Positions 22,136 through 35,617 of a stretch of DNA of 64,000 nt are shown in pieces. This DNA is from Primula veris (Eukaryota; Streptophyta; Magnoliopsida; Ericales; Primulaceae), in the NCBI GenBank assembly GCA_963682055.1, contig OY821740.1:13664814-13728813 (forward strand), read 5' to 3'. The translations under genes and the position numbers were made by a program. Numbering within the stretch: the stretch's first letter is position 1; the number at the start of each line of letters is the position of its first letter. The notes beneath the pieces were generated by a model. It ran no database searches, was not told where the DNA came from, and saw nothing but the letters and a program-made list of their open reading frames with translations.

Positions 22136-25100
22136 GAATAAAACGAGCATTCGACAGGATGCTCTTAAACTTCATATGTGAAGATTTATTTCGGCAAAAA
22201 TGCTAAATAGCATAATCTAGTCATGTCTCTCTTGATCGATAACAACAAGTTGTTCTCAAATAAGACAAGTGTTTTATCTGGATCGTGAGACAGAGCATAT
22301 GTAATTCAAATATGGCTAATACGAGCTCGAAGCCATATACACTCTCTAGTCGTCTCATAGAGCATGGGTAGATCATAGTGATTCATTTGGAGTCATTCCA
22401 AAACCTCCAATATATTGCCTTATTCCTAATGGTAAAGACAGACCATGTTAGGAATATCCCTTATGCGGGTCTGATAAGTAACCGGCATCGGTATAACCAA
22501 AAAAGGGTTGCGTTAATTCGAGTACCGAAGGGGGTAGGTACACTCGATGACGCAAATGGGATAAGACAAGCCCTCATCCACAGTTACCTTAAGGTAATGG
22601 GAAAATGTCTTTTATGCCATTTCGATGGCAGCGTATTAGCGCGATGCTGTGTCGAGCTATACCATTCACAGCATACGAGATGTTCGTCCTAGCACATTAG
22701 ACCAAGTACAATGATGCGCTTATTATACTTAGATATGAACATGATGGTTCAATATCTCTTCATCGTCTACATCAGGGACGGACTCGGTCTATATCAATGT
22801 CTAGTGATCGAACGATCATGGGAGAATCTGACGACTTAGCGTCATGATGACTAAAACGTCATAACACCTTCTGGGTGTAGTCTGAATCATGGACTTAGAT
22901 TCAATCTTTACGGGACTCAATCATCAGGCCGAGTCACTACCGTGTCTTCCCAAGATCCTTCATCTCGAAGGCAAATCCAAAAAAATGGATCGCGTAATAA
23001 AACACGCAAGGGCATAATACTTGTTCAAGTATCCCAAGCTAATCAAGTACTCACTTAGGCGGTATACCACATCCGCTCGGATTATATTAATCCATATAGT
23101 GAACCTCTCAGTCAATTGAGATCGTGTTCCGTGGTCAGGAACTAGTTGATTTAAGCACATGAAGTCACACAGGGACCTTCATCTATATCTCTTTGTCTAA
23201 ATCCCCATAGAGATAAAACCGTGACCACATTCATGGCTGTATACTCAGTTTTTCGGAAACTACTAAATTGGTAAAGTAGGGGACTTATAATGTACATTAC
23301 GAGGAAATCAACCATCTCGTAATCAATTCCAAGGTGTGAGAGAAGCCTTGCGCTACTAGGCGAGCATTCTACAATCTCATTGTTCTCATCATTTTTCCTT
23401 ACGAATAACCAAATAAACGAACTCGTTTAACATTAGTGGTGTTGGAGCTACAGGTCCGAACACACTTTCGCTAAGGAGTCTACTTGGATTGCAAGTTTCC
23501 ATTAGGCCAGTCTATTCTACGTTGACTTCAGGCAACGGTACATGGTTTCATGTCATAATTTGCTCATATTACCAGTCGTCACCGAATATATGAACAAGTA
23601 ATCAATGACAGTCTCGTTTCGCTTCAATATCGTCTAAGATATCATGATCGACAGATATTTCGAGATTCTTAGGATGAGCAGGAAATCACACATCTCCTTG
23701 ATCCTTTATAATCTCGTGCGACAAACGAGTTTCAGTTCACCACCTCTGGGGCTGAACGAATTAAGAACCGGTCAACTTCCTCGTATTTTGGGAAGGAAGA
23801 CAGACTGACGGCCGACGGCAGCGTCCTTTGCTTGGCGGGTTCGGCCAAAGCAACGTGTTACGACTGGAACACGGCGTCCGACAAGGACGTCTATCCTTGC
23901 AAGCATTTTGCAGCAGGTATAAATGATCTCGTGACATCTCATAAAGTCATTAAATGCGTCTGGCATTTAGTTAGACTTGAGGGAGTCTATGCACTTACTT
24001 ATCACTAAGTGCAGTTTTGGGGATCAAGCTAAGACTGAGTGAGTTATGCCACGTTACTTCACGTCATTTCTTATCAACGGTAACGTGCAAATCTCCCCCT
24101 AACGACGGGGAGAACAGTCTTAGCGATGTCACTTTCGCATATCATGCGGTAAAGAGATCATTTGTCAAGGTTACTCTATCAAATGATAGGTATGGGATTC
24201 ATAATCGACTTATGTCCCCTTCAGAGGTCCATATTTTGAACGCTATAGCGGCTCAATAAAAATATTAATTAAGCACTCCAAACACGCGTTAATATGAGAC
24301 TTCTGGCTCATAACCAGTAACCAGCTGGTACGTATATGGTGTTTGAGTGTCTATGGGCCTCATAACGGACCAATGCAGCAAAATAGCATAACCCCACACG
24401 GAAATATAAATCTTGGTGCGCAAGACCAAGAAATGCGTGCAATCATTTGCAGTCGCATCATCAAACTTTCTGTGAGTCCATTTGAGTCTGAACATAATCG
24501 ACAGGATGTTCAATTTGAATTTCCTAACTCAAGTAATTCAAATCGAAATTTCGATTTTTTACTCTTCGGAATTATCAAGTCAACTAGACTTTTCAAGATA
24601 ATCCGGATCATGAGCCATCAACTTAATGATAGTGCTAGAAGGTTAGGAAATGCTGCATTTCTGTGGACAACAATAATCATGTGACCTTATTGTCGATGCA
24701 TCAACCATAATCATTTATATTTATGGTCCGTCTTATGGTTGGATAAGTCCACAATAACTCCTTCAATTCTTTACAAGAATTCTACGAGTTCTTTTCGTGA
24801 TCTTTACACATACTAGTCTTTCAAAGTGAGCATTAGTGGCATAAATTTCGGATTAATCACGAAATATATTCTCAAAGAGAATCCAAATGCGATGCGATTA
24901 TAAATCAAGCATCGTCTTTTGACCCGGGAATATCTCATCCGGTCAATGCCACAATATCAAAATACTCTTATCAATCGACGACAGGCGAATGATAGTACAG
25001 ACGAAATGATTTATCATCTAAATCATTTATCATTCGACGACAGGCGAAATGATAAGGTAACTTTAAATGCTTTAAAGAATGTGGTAGCAACCACTTGAAA

Positions 25101-26972
25101 CACATTTCAACTCCTCTAAAATACCATTTTGGTCGTATTGAATGGAGGCTATGTAAAGAAATTTTAATTCTTTCATGAGCTATTACCAGATAACACCGGT
25201 TTTCTCGAATATTTTATAACTCAACAAAGTACGGCAGGACCTACATGAGTATAAGACCTCATATTTGACAAATCAATTTGGTTTTTACCAAAGATTTTGA
25301 TTTGGAACGACAGGTCCAGAATCATTGTCACAAAGGACTCTTTTAGGCAAGTAGTAGGTGAAATTATGTGGTACACTTACCCACTATTTCCAAAAAAAAT
25401 CAACTACCCCACAAGTATTGTCTAAAATTTCATAATTTAAATTTTGGTCACATTTGTCAAAAGAATTTGCTCAAAACACTTTAAATTATTTCGAGAAATT
25501 TCGTAAACAGGCAAAACATAATCCAAAAGTATGTCCAAATGGAAAAATCATAATCCAAATGGAAAAACATAATCCAGATGAGCAAAAAAATGGCTCAATG
25601 ATTTATCAAAATCAATAAAGAAAGGTATCAAACTCATTTGAGCCACAAAATCGGGGGTCTCAAGAGTTTCCTTTCAATTAACTTTAACCACATTAGCATC
25701 GGTTTTTTCACCTTTATAATAGTTTTGAACTATTTAAGGAGTACCGTGCATGACCTTTGTCTTTATAGCATAGAGTTTCCTCCTTGAGCATTATCTCTTG
25801 CTTTGTGACAACGGGTCATATTGTTCCTTTCAATTACTGTCTTGGAGCCACAGGTTTTCGATTTTGACGATTGTCTAAAATCTCGCTTGGCTAGGCGATT
25901 CATCGGGATCGCGACAGTTCGAGACAAATAACACTTGTCTCGTTTCTCGATTCGTGGAAAAAAAATGTACACGAAGAGCATTAATATCAGACAAATAATT
26001 CGCCATTTGACCCAATAGGATTAAAACTACTCAGCGGGGCAATTTTCTTATCCAATAACATATGGCGATAAAGGAACATGGTGAATATAAATTCACGATA
26101 CTGCTTATGGAATACAATTTCCAAGCTAGTATTTTGATGAAGGATAACTCCAATATGTCAATTTCAGACTTGTTCATCATAGACGTCATCACGTCTCAAA
26201 TGTGGCGGCGGAATAAAATCAACGCCTTACCATTCATCTCGAGGGTAACAACAAACTCGTGTTTTACTCATCAAAGATGACATCCAAAAAAAAATTTGGG
26301 CATCACATTTTCACACATCAGGGTGAGTAACATGTGGTGACAGATTAAAATCAACGTTTAAACATTCATTTCACAAGTATGTTTTACGATTTTTCTCATC
26401 ATAGATGGCATCCAACATGTGTTGGGAGTTCTGGATTATTTATCATATAAAACGACTAGTTTATATGTTTATGGTTTGCACAAGCACAAACTTTTTTTCG
26501 AAATGACAGGTTCGAAAATATTAGTTTTGCTTTTCATGTGAATCGGTTCTCATTGATCGAACGACGGGTCGATAATGAAACACCAATTCAGCAAAACATA
26601 CATCACTATATAAACACACTCGGGAAAATTATTATTTAGTCAACCCCTTTCGGTAGCTCTATTTGAACACGACCAGGAAAGACGGTGAGGGAGGTGGGCA
26701 CGAATATCTCTTAAAAACCGACCTCATTAGGAGAACGACTTCCGCCTTTATCTTTCCTAGACATCGTATCCAAATAGATGAGCCTATTTGGGGAAGATTC
26801 ATAATTTTTCCAACTTAAATGTGAATATATACGATTTTCGCTTTTTATATATGGCAATAATATTAACAATATAGACAATATCTATCTAGATTAACCACAT
26901 ATATATAAACAGGCAGTAAATATATTTTAGGATCTATCTAATCATGCAGTAGATTTGGTGTTATAAACAAAT

Positions 26973-27203
26973 CAATTTAAGATTATCAATCAATCCATAA
27001 AGATTCCAACATATCAAATCAAATCAATTTAAGATTATCAATCAATCCATAAAGATTCCAACATATCAAATCAAATCAATTTAAGATTATCAATCAATCC
27101 ATAAAGATTCTAATATATCAAATCAAATCAATTTAAGATTATCAATCGATCCATAAAGATTCTAACATATCAAATCAAATCAATTTAAGATTATCAATTA
27201 GAT
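26973..27203. repeat. 52-bp tandem repeat in the Copia leader, about 4.4 copies
   Basis: Units start at 26973, 27025, 27077, 27129 and 27181 (last partial), each beginning CAATTTAAGATTATCAATCA. Units differ by only one to three bases. The array lies about 1 kb downstream of the element's 5' LTR start on the minus strand, in the untranslated leader. Confidence 0.92.
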
Positions 27204-27987
27204 CTAATCCAATAAATTTACTGGCATATGTGATATTTATATATATGATAATATCAAAAATATATGATTATGCTAACAAGATATCAATCAATTATCTATG
27301 TTTATCGCCATATTAATAATTCTATATATGGTAGTTTTAACATGCAAGCAAACAATATATTTTTAATTACCAATCAACAAAAGGTTTAATTACCGTGTAC
27401 ATTTGTTAAACTAAGGTCACAGTTTATTCATGCATATTGACAGTGTATTCGATTTAATTATACATGCAGACCAATTCAATTCTATTTATGGTATAAGTTG
27501 CAAGGTCAAACAAGCATAATCCTATGAGATACAATCTACTATAACAGGACCATTACGAGTTGTTTTGGTAGAATTCATACATGTATCTTAACATATAGCC
27601 AATATTACATAAGATTAAGTACCTTTTACCACAATACTATAGCAACAAAAGAGAGTATTTTATTTGCTTCAATTATTATTCTCCAAACAATCACACATAC
27701 ATGCGTAGCAATATTAGTGAATATTAGTCCTGTTCATAGCATGCAGTGATGAATTATTATTGCAAACTCTCATAATCTTATATGGTTACGATTTCAGCTT
27801 ATTTACGCTAACATACTTTTCTACGATAAGAGTCATAAATCAATTATGTACCGTACTCCTGCTATTTTGGGAAGGTCGATAGAAGAAACTTCAAAGTTTG
27901 GCCGTATGTTTATAACCCAATATTCGTACGTTTAGCCAAAATCTCCAAGAAAATACTTCAATCTCCATGAGCATCGTGCTGATAACG

Positions 27988-28201
27988 TGTTGTGTGACAT
28001 ATTAGCTCGTTATAGATATATGTATAGATATAGAGAGAGGTATGAGAGACAACAATAAGAGAGACTTTATTAATCAGAATGTATCAATACAAGGGGACCA
28101 TAACCTTCTTTATATAGAAGAGGTTAGGGTTATACAAGATAGAAAGCCCAACTTAGGCCCACTATGAGTAAGGCCCAATAGTCCAATAATATCCTACAAC
28201 A
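27988..28201 (-). repeat. Copia 5' LTR (right copy)
   Basis: 214 bp, the promoter-bearing LTR for minus-strand transcription. A TATA-like CTATATAAAG lies on the minus strand at 28108-28117. Confidence 0.93.
28108..28117 (-). promoter_or_regulatory. TATA box of the Copia LTR
   Basis: CTATATAAAG on the minus strand inside the 5' LTR, in the expected place between the LTR ends. Assigned by motif and position only. Confidence 0.5.
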
Positions 28202-28206
28202 CGTTA

Positions 28207-29069
28207 TACTTTGTACAAAAATTATGAGGTGTACGCTTTGCAGAAGTTTGACTAACGGTTCGAAAGAAGTGAGGATGATGCCATATAACAAGAATTCACA
28301 CACATTAAGAAAAGTAAAGTTGAAAAGATTTTAACGTAGTTTCCGAAGGTTACGGTGTCTGAACTCTTTAATAATCCATGAAGGATAGCTGGATAGGAGA
28401 ACTTTATATATGGAAGCGCTACAATCTCAAGTCTCTCGTTCTCAACGGTCTCTCAAAGTGTTTCTCTCTACTATGTTATTTTGTAATGAAAAACTGGCAA
28501 GAAGATCAAAACCACTTGAAGCTTGTTTACATCGACTTACACTTACCATATACTCTGTATATAACATTTTTGGACAAGTTTAAGATTCCATTTGTACGAA
28601 GTAAGCAACGATTGTATGCCTATGTACAAAAAGGTTACAATTTTTTAAGATAAATGTTTTAGTAATTGCTAATTAGCTATATACTCCCTCCATCTCTTAT
28701 TAATAGATATGTTTGGAAGTGTATGAAATTTAAAATAGTATGTATGAAGTTATAATAATGTCCATAAAAAGACAAAAAATATCAAATCCTAAATTTTTGT
28801 GTGTTATATGAAGGGTAAAATGATAATTTAAAATAGATACTTTTACTAAAACAGTAAAGTGGTCAATTATTTAGTGACGTATCAAAATAAAATAATGATA
28901 AGTTATTTATGAATATATATATATATATATATATATATTCACCGATTAAAGCTACAAATTGAAACCAGTAGGGGATAAGACGGAACTAGGATCTTCAAAT
29001 GGCAGATGCTGATATTCTACATTTTTGATCATATAATGGGATAGTAATGATAGTGTAGGGTTTAGGATC

Positions 29070-29111
<42 letters not shown>

Positions 29112-30287
29112 GGGATAGTAATGATAGTATTTGATAAATAAATAAACTAGAAAATGGTGTCACCAGCCAGCCAGTCATGGAACTTTGCCTTAATATTTAC
29201 ATTGATAAGACTAACATGGTTGTGCAGTGAATGGTTAGGTTTTGTCATTTGCGTTTTTTTGCCTATTGTTACATCATACTTTCATACGTTATCCCCCCAA
29301 TATATTAAGATGACTTTTGACTTATAACATCTATATATATATATATATAGCTGGAACTCACAGTGGTGATTATGTCATGAAACTGGGACAGTTGATTATA
29401 TAGTAGCAAAACACTAAAGGCAGAATTTAATGAATGCAATACGGTTTGTCATTTAGATTTACATTTTACTTTACATGTGCCCACTTATAAAAAATAAGTA
29501 ATAATTACATTATAATGTCGTCGCCACTGTACATATGCCATCGGGATCGCTAATCCTGTTATATATATATATATATATATGATCTCACATCCTTGTAGCG
29601 TCACTTTGCAACTCTTTTTGTCCATTATCTATTTTCTAATTTTTATATGTTTATTATACAAGTACTTTCGAGCTTTATATATAGAGACACAACGGGAACA
29701 AAAATCATCAAGTTCGTATATATGGTCAGGTTTTGGTCATATTATCGTTTTTTTTATATGTATTTATAATAAAAATTATTATTATTTTTTTGTAAATCAA
29801 CATATTATTTTATTTGTAAAGTGTTTGTTCAAAAAAATATGTAAATTTTGATATTTTTTATTTTTTTATGTTTAATTGTTTGTTGAATAATTTATTAGTA
29901 ATATTAATAAATATAAAAAAAATACAAAATGTTAAATTTTACAGATTTTTTTGATCAAACATTTTAGAAATAACATATTACGTCAATTTAAAAAAAAAAT
30001 AGAAAAATAATTACAAATAAATATGAAAAAACGAATAAGTTGTCCATAACCAAAACCCACTAAAGAAACTTGAGCAAATTTGAACTCAAACACAACCTTT
30101 TAAACCCTTTAATAATGCATACTCTCTATTGAAAGGAGTCCTTTGCATCTCTCTCACGGAAAACGACCAATTAAGTTGATAACGATAAAAGTACATATGA
30201 TTATAGGTCGTTGGGAACATTAAAAGGTGGCATAAAACAAAGTAGTTAGGAGGAAAAGCAATGGCAATTAATTGTTCCATCTCATAC
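28207..30287. other. Intergenic, microsatellite-rich
   Basis: No gene recognised. TA microsatellites lie at about 28915-28939, 29073-29109, 29332-29349 and 29561-29580. At 28682-28735 there is a Stowaway-like end (CTCCCTCCATCTCTTATTAA) without a recognisable partner end. A 24-bp direct repeat (ATAATGGGATAGTAATGATA core) flanks the 29073 microsatellite at 29031-29054 and 29105-29128. Confidence 0.55.
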
Positions 30288-30296
30288 TATAAATAG
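30288..30296 (+). promoter_or_regulatory. TATA box of the acyltransferase gene
   Basis: TATAAATAG about 115 bp upstream of the ATG at 30403, a good plant TATA consensus at a plausible distance. Confidence 0.6.
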
Positions 30297-30402
30297 AGAC
30301 CCAACGTACGTATCTAGCATCTCCTACTAGTACAAAATCTAAAAAACTTTTTTAGCTCAAGCAACTTCAAGAGGAAAAAAAATAATACAACTACGCTCAA
30401 AT

Positions 30403-33400
30403 ATGGAGTCCGTGACAGGCCTACGGTGGAGAACGAAAGCTTTAAAACCGATAGTAACAAAGATTGAAGCAGCCGAAAATGGAAACAGGTAAGGAACTAT
30501 GTATTATAGTAGGGTGTCATAAGACCTTCATAATTATTAAGAAATCATTTTTTAAAACAATAATTTGGTTCGAACGACCTTAAAAAAAAACTGGTTGTAT
30601 AATTTTTTTATCTGAATTTTGGCAATCTGGCAGTGACTTTGAGGAGGAGGAAGGACAGCCTTTAAGTCCGGCAGCACGTATGTTTCACGAACCGGACTTC
30701 AACGTGTATATAATAGCGGTAATAGGATGCAAGGTTCGTATTGATCCTCAAGTTGCATGGGACCAATTGCCAAACACACTTCTTAAACATCCTCGTTTCT
30801 CCAGCTTACAGGTATGTTTTATGCAATAATCTGACCGTAACAGTTTTGTCATTTTATGTGCGACTATACGATTTAATAAGTTTTTAGCCTATGAGTTTTG
30901 GTTGCACGAAATAATTGAGTCTGGCTAGTGCATATATAAGTGCATGCATGATAACATTTTCTTATTAGAGAAAGTCTGGATATTGGTTGTGGCTAAATTA
31001 ACAATAAAATAGCAACAGTTATATGTTTTTATATTGTAACGTACTTCTTAACAATTCAGACAACCACTATAACAGCAAAATAGAATAGAGATGGTTTGTC
31101 AGTATCCAAACTTTTTTTTTAGTGTTTAGGGAAATTCTCTCAACTTCCATTTTTTGAACGAAAAGCAAAAAAAAAGAATCATACACTTTTATATAAGGAT
31201 TTGTGCTAGACATCTGTATAATGAAGTCAAAAATATTTCTTCAGGTTTATATAATGTATATAGATGTAGTTCAGAAGCTGAATTTGATGGAATATTTTGT
31301 ACAGCAAGTTTAAAGTTGAGACTTGCTAGTAAAATTTTGCTGAGTGGATTGCATAATTAATAAATATATACTATATAAATACAAAGAATGACACACAAGA
31401 TTTTGTGAAAATCAACACCATTGCAACGACAAATTAGGGAAAAGGAAATGGCGCCAAAAAAGGGTTTGGGTGTTAGAGACACAAAAGAGAGTGACACTTT
31501 GATGATTTTGTGAGAATATTGTTCCTTCTTGGTATGGCATACCCTATAGGATTTATTTAACACGATGAGGAGTTGGGGACAGATTTCTACATGTTTCCGT
31601 TATTTGATAGGTAGCTTGTGTGGTTGCACTTTTTATGGAGTTGAAACATTTTTTTTTATGATTAGTTGGAGTTGTGTTTTTTTATCATCGTTTGCTAGTA
31701 GATTTTTTTTTTAGTAAACAAACAAAGATAACAATGTGCGATAGTATAAGTTTTATTGTCCTTGAAACATGTTCCAAAAGACTAAATATAACCGAAAATA
31801 CATAGCCACAAAAGCTCAACAACTCTAAAGTTCACCTAAAACATCCCGTTCAAGAAATTAACCGAAATAAAGCCTAATAAAATGTAAGTAAAAATTTAAC
31901 TTATCTCAATAATTTACATAGAATAGTGAAATATCGTCGAATGAGCCAGTCTGAATGAAAAGTCGAGAAATAGCAAAGATAACAAAGTGTTAGGCTCGGT
32001 ACAGACGAAATGGACTCGAGTAAGATTTAGTATTTTACTCAACGCGGCTCAATGATCACCATCGGGGTGCCCTAATTACCAGATCTAAAAGCACGAACAA
32101 AGCCTGATCGTTTGTTAGTAGATGATTTACTATTTCTATGATACTACATACGTACCTATTTGAGTGCCATGCTTTTTTAATACTGTTAGGTATAAAATAA
32201 TAAAAGTGAATATTTAAATATTGACGAATGGAGTATTGTTTTAAGTAAAACAATTCCAGTATATTTTCTCTATCAAAAAGTTATTTAGTTGTGCCTTTTC
32301 TTAATTATAACTAAAAAAAAAAATCTAAAAATCTGTATATAGACATGCATGTATAAGTAGTCAAGTATTTGGAAACTTCAAAAGAGAATACTCTTTGGAA
32401 CAAGACAATAATGTATACAGTAAAACCTTTATAAATTAATATAGTTCGAATCATAGAAATTTATTAATTTAAAAAGTTATTAATTAATAGATAAATTATT
32501 TATTTATTATTTTAAATAGGTTTTGTTTGATTCAATAGATATACTCGTTAATACTAACATAAAACTTATTATATATTACTAATATTACTCGTTACTAAGT
32601 CTAATACACTATTTAACTTACTAATATATAAATTTTGTTACATATTAAAACCGTGTAGGAAACTAAGAAAAGACATTAATACATTAAGCTATGCATAAGC
32701 TCCAAGAATATTTAAAATTTAATAGGAATCAAATAAATATCGAGTCATATTTCACTAAATCGTCATAGTAATTTTTATCATTTTGAACAATTACTAATTT
32801 ATGATTTTGTGGGAACCAAATATTTATATAAGATTTTTTAAAATTTTATTATCTTATTAATTTATCGAAATGAATTATTTTTTACATTTGTTCAAATCGG
32901 CAACGGAGAAAAATATTATTTTAGAGAATTTATTAATTCACAGAGTATTAATTTCTAAAAGTTCTACTGTAGATTGAAATGTTTACATTGTTACACTTGA
33001 TTACTGCATACAGTCACTACAAAAAAAATACTCAAATAGCGACGGGATTAGTGACGGTATTTCTTGTTACGAGCTTATTAACGACGGTTTTTGTGACAGT
33101 TTAGTCAATTTGCGACAGATTTGTGACAGTTTTTTTAAATTAGTGACAGGCTTGTGACAACTTTTGACTCTCACTCAATCAAACATTATTTTATAGTGAG
33201 TATTGATTATAATGACAAATGAAAAAACAGTTTTTTTTTTTTTTTTGCAGGTTACGGATGAGAAAGGGGTGATGAGATGGATACCGACCAAGGCAGATTT
33301 AAGCAAACACATCATAGTCCCGGACATACCCTCGGATTTGGACTCACCCGACAAATTTTTAGAAGACTACCTTTATAACCTAAGCAAAACAAAAATCAAC

Positions 33401-35485
33401 GCTTCTCAGCCCTTATGGGACGTACACCTCCTAAATTTGAAAACCTCAGCTGCCAACTCTGTGGGAATATTCCGGATTCACCACTCTCTTGGTGACGGAA
33501 CTTCTCTCATGTCTCTACTCCTCGCATGTACTCGTCAATTATCCGATCCCACCATTCCACCCACTATTCCCGTCCAAAAACCAAAAAAGAGCTCTAATTC
33601 TGGTATACCAACTTTTTTTATGCATACTTTACTTTAAATGCGGAACAAAATGTTTTAGAAGGTGTGCGAGAAATTTATTTTCTTATTTTGTGTGTTGATG
33701 AAACAATGTTGTATGTTTTTAGCATCGAGCTTTAGAGGGTTATGGTGGCCCTTCATGGCAGTTTTGTTGGTTTTGAGATTGATGTGGAATACTGTAGTTG
33801 ATGCCATAATGTTCATGGCGACTGCAATTTTTTTAAAGGATACGATTACACCGCTAAAGGGTCCGCCAGGAGCCGAATTCATGCCTAGGAGATTTGTTTT
33901 CAGGACCCTCAACTTGGACGATATGAAGCTTGTGAAAAATGCTATGAACATGGTATGTCACATCTAATGCAATAGACTTTTCCACAAAAAAAATGTAACG
34001 TATGAAAAGTAGAGACACGTATGACTCTGTAATCTGTATTCTAAGATCAATCTACCTTCTTTTTCCTCGAAACAGACGATCAATGATGTGGCACTCGCTG
34101 TAACACAAGCCGGATTGTCGAAGTACCTCAACCGGAGATATGGTTTGTTTTCTCAAATATCTCATATTATATACGATGATAACAAAACAACAATACTTTA
34201 CAACTAAAATCGAACTTGACCGTAGCGGAATCCATTTCGTTCATAAGAATTAAGATGGACAAATGCAACATTCATGGCAATACTATCGTATCAAGCATTT
34301 AGTTAAGAAAATGCACTAACGCGCACATGTCCAAATTGAATTATTGACCATGTTTGAATTCTTGACAGGAGAGATCAACAAAGTTGATGAAGGAGCCACC
34401 CAGAAAAAGAACAACCTTCCGAAAAATATTCGCCTGAGATCAACTCTACTTATCAACATTAGACCAGCTACTGGAATTCAGGTTAGCAATTGGAATTCAG
34501 GTTAGCAATTTTGTTTATATCAACAAGTTTATTACTCTTAATAATGAAAACAATAGTAATTACAAAATTTCATGTGTATTTATCTCGGGTTAATGCCCAA
34601 AACATACAACACCTAAAAGTTTTTCCAAAACATACATAACATACAATTACACATATTTATTAGAGTGGTATATGTTTTGGGAATAAATTTTTTTTGTTTG
34701 TAGTTTTTGGTAATTAGATTTAAAAAGTTGTATGTTTTGATAATTTTCCCATATCAGGCTTTAGCAGACATGATGGAGAAGGACACAGAAGCCAAGTGGG
34801 GGAACTGGATTGGATTTGTGCTTCTTCCTTTCAAAATTGCCTTACGAGATGACCCATTAGATTATGTTCGAGAAGCAAAGGCCACAATCGATAGAAAAAA
34901 GCTATCTCTTGAATCTCTCTACACTTTCTCCATATCGGAAATATTTCTTAAGTTTTTTGGCATTAAGGTATGCAAGGTTTTAAAAAGGTAAACATAATTT
35001 CCGAAGAAACTTTAACCAACTCATTATTTTTTGCTTATTTGGCAGACTGCGGGTGCATTATCACATAGAGTTATCACCAACACGACGATGTGCTTCTCAA
35101 ATCTGGTGGGACCGCTTGAAGAGATAGAACTCTATGGCCACCCGATGGCTTATCTTGCTCCAAGCTCTTACGGCCAACCCCATGTAAGTATCTATTATGT
35201 AACAAGTTCTGGAAATTTCCGTCGAATAGTGTCTGATACAAAGTGCTAAACTGTAATACTAGAATATTACTATCATAAACTAAAATCCGTTTTTACATAT
35301 TTCTTGTTTGGGTTATGCAGGCTTTGATGATAAACTTCCAGAGCTATGTCAATCAAATGACAGTTGTTCTATCGGTCGAAGAGAATACTATTCCTGATCC
35401 ACACAGACTTTGTGACGATCTTGAAGAATCTCTTCAGCTGATCAAGAAAAGTGTACAATCAAAATTAACTTCTCAGAATCACTGA
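30403..35485 (+). CDS. Wax ester synthase/diacylglycerol acyltransferase (WSD family)
   Basis: WS/DGAT enzymes join fatty acyl-CoA to long-chain alcohols (wax esters) or diacylglycerol at the ER; plant members supply cuticular waxes. Nine exons: 30403-30488, 30634-30811, 33251-33602, 33723-33952, 34076-34142, 34369-34481, 34758-34967, 35046-35183, 35321-35485; 512 residues in one frame. The acyltransferase motif HHSLGDG (HHxxxDG) sits at about residues 165-171. A hydrophobic segment follows near 212-240 (WWPFMAVLLVLRLMW). Family blocks LSPAARMFHEP, LRSTLLINIRPATG, CFSNLVGPLEE and NFQSYVNQMTVVLSVEE are intact. Intron 2 (2.4 kb) holds a CACTA-type MITE close to the acceptor. The exon 6 donor lies in a 19-bp tandem duplication. 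Arabidopsis WSD1 is the best-known relative; which WSD this is cannot be told here. Confidence 0.95.
33015..33198. mobile_element. CACTA-type MITE in intron 2 of the acyltransferase gene
   Basis: 184 bp starting CACTACAAAAAAAATAC and ending TTTTATAGTG, flanked by the 3-bp duplication AGT (33012-33014 and 33199-33201). The interior holds repeated GTGACAG/GCGACAG motifs typical of subterminal repeats. Its right end lies only about 50 bp upstream of exon 3. A sister copy is at 46743-46922. Confidence 0.88.
34472..34509 (+). repeat. 19-bp tandem duplication spanning the exon 6 splice donor
   Basis: TGGAATTCAGGTTAGCAAT occurs twice in direct succession (34472-34490 and 34491-34509). Each copy contains CAG|GTTAGC. 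Use of the first donor (exon end 34481) keeps the frame; use of the second adds 19 nt and shifts it. Confidence 0.95.
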
Positions 35486-35574
35486 TTTTATAGTTTGAAA
35501 TATGAACAAAAATAAATTGGGCGGATAACACTGATGTATAACTGATTAGAAACTACATAAAAATAAATTGTGTA

Positions 35575-35617
<43 letters not shown>

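Larger units (their letters stand above)
21205..28201 (-). mobile_element. Copia (Ty1) LTR retrotransposon, complete ends, coding region decayed
   Basis: LTRs of 212 bp (21205-21416) and 214 bp (27988-28201), TG...CA ends, 5-bp target duplication CGTTA (21200-21204 and 28202-28206). On the minus strand the leader begins CGTTATCAGCACGATGCTC after the 5' LTR, and the purine tract AAAGGGGGAG precedes the 3' LTR. Order on the minus strand is that of Copia: integrase C-terminal region near 24290-24510 (WGYAILLHWSV; PYTYQLVTGYEPEVSY), RT near 22960-23160 (YRLSEYLISLGYLN) and RNase H near 22449-22500 (YTDAGYLSDPHKGYS). No frame longer than about 115 codons remains in 6.5 kb, so it cannot encode its own enzymes. 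The leader carries a 52-bp tandem repeat. Confidence 0.93.

Noticed and set aside
26973..27203. CRISPR-like array
   Set aside because: Units are contiguous 52-bp tandem repeats without unique spacers, inside a plant Copia leader.
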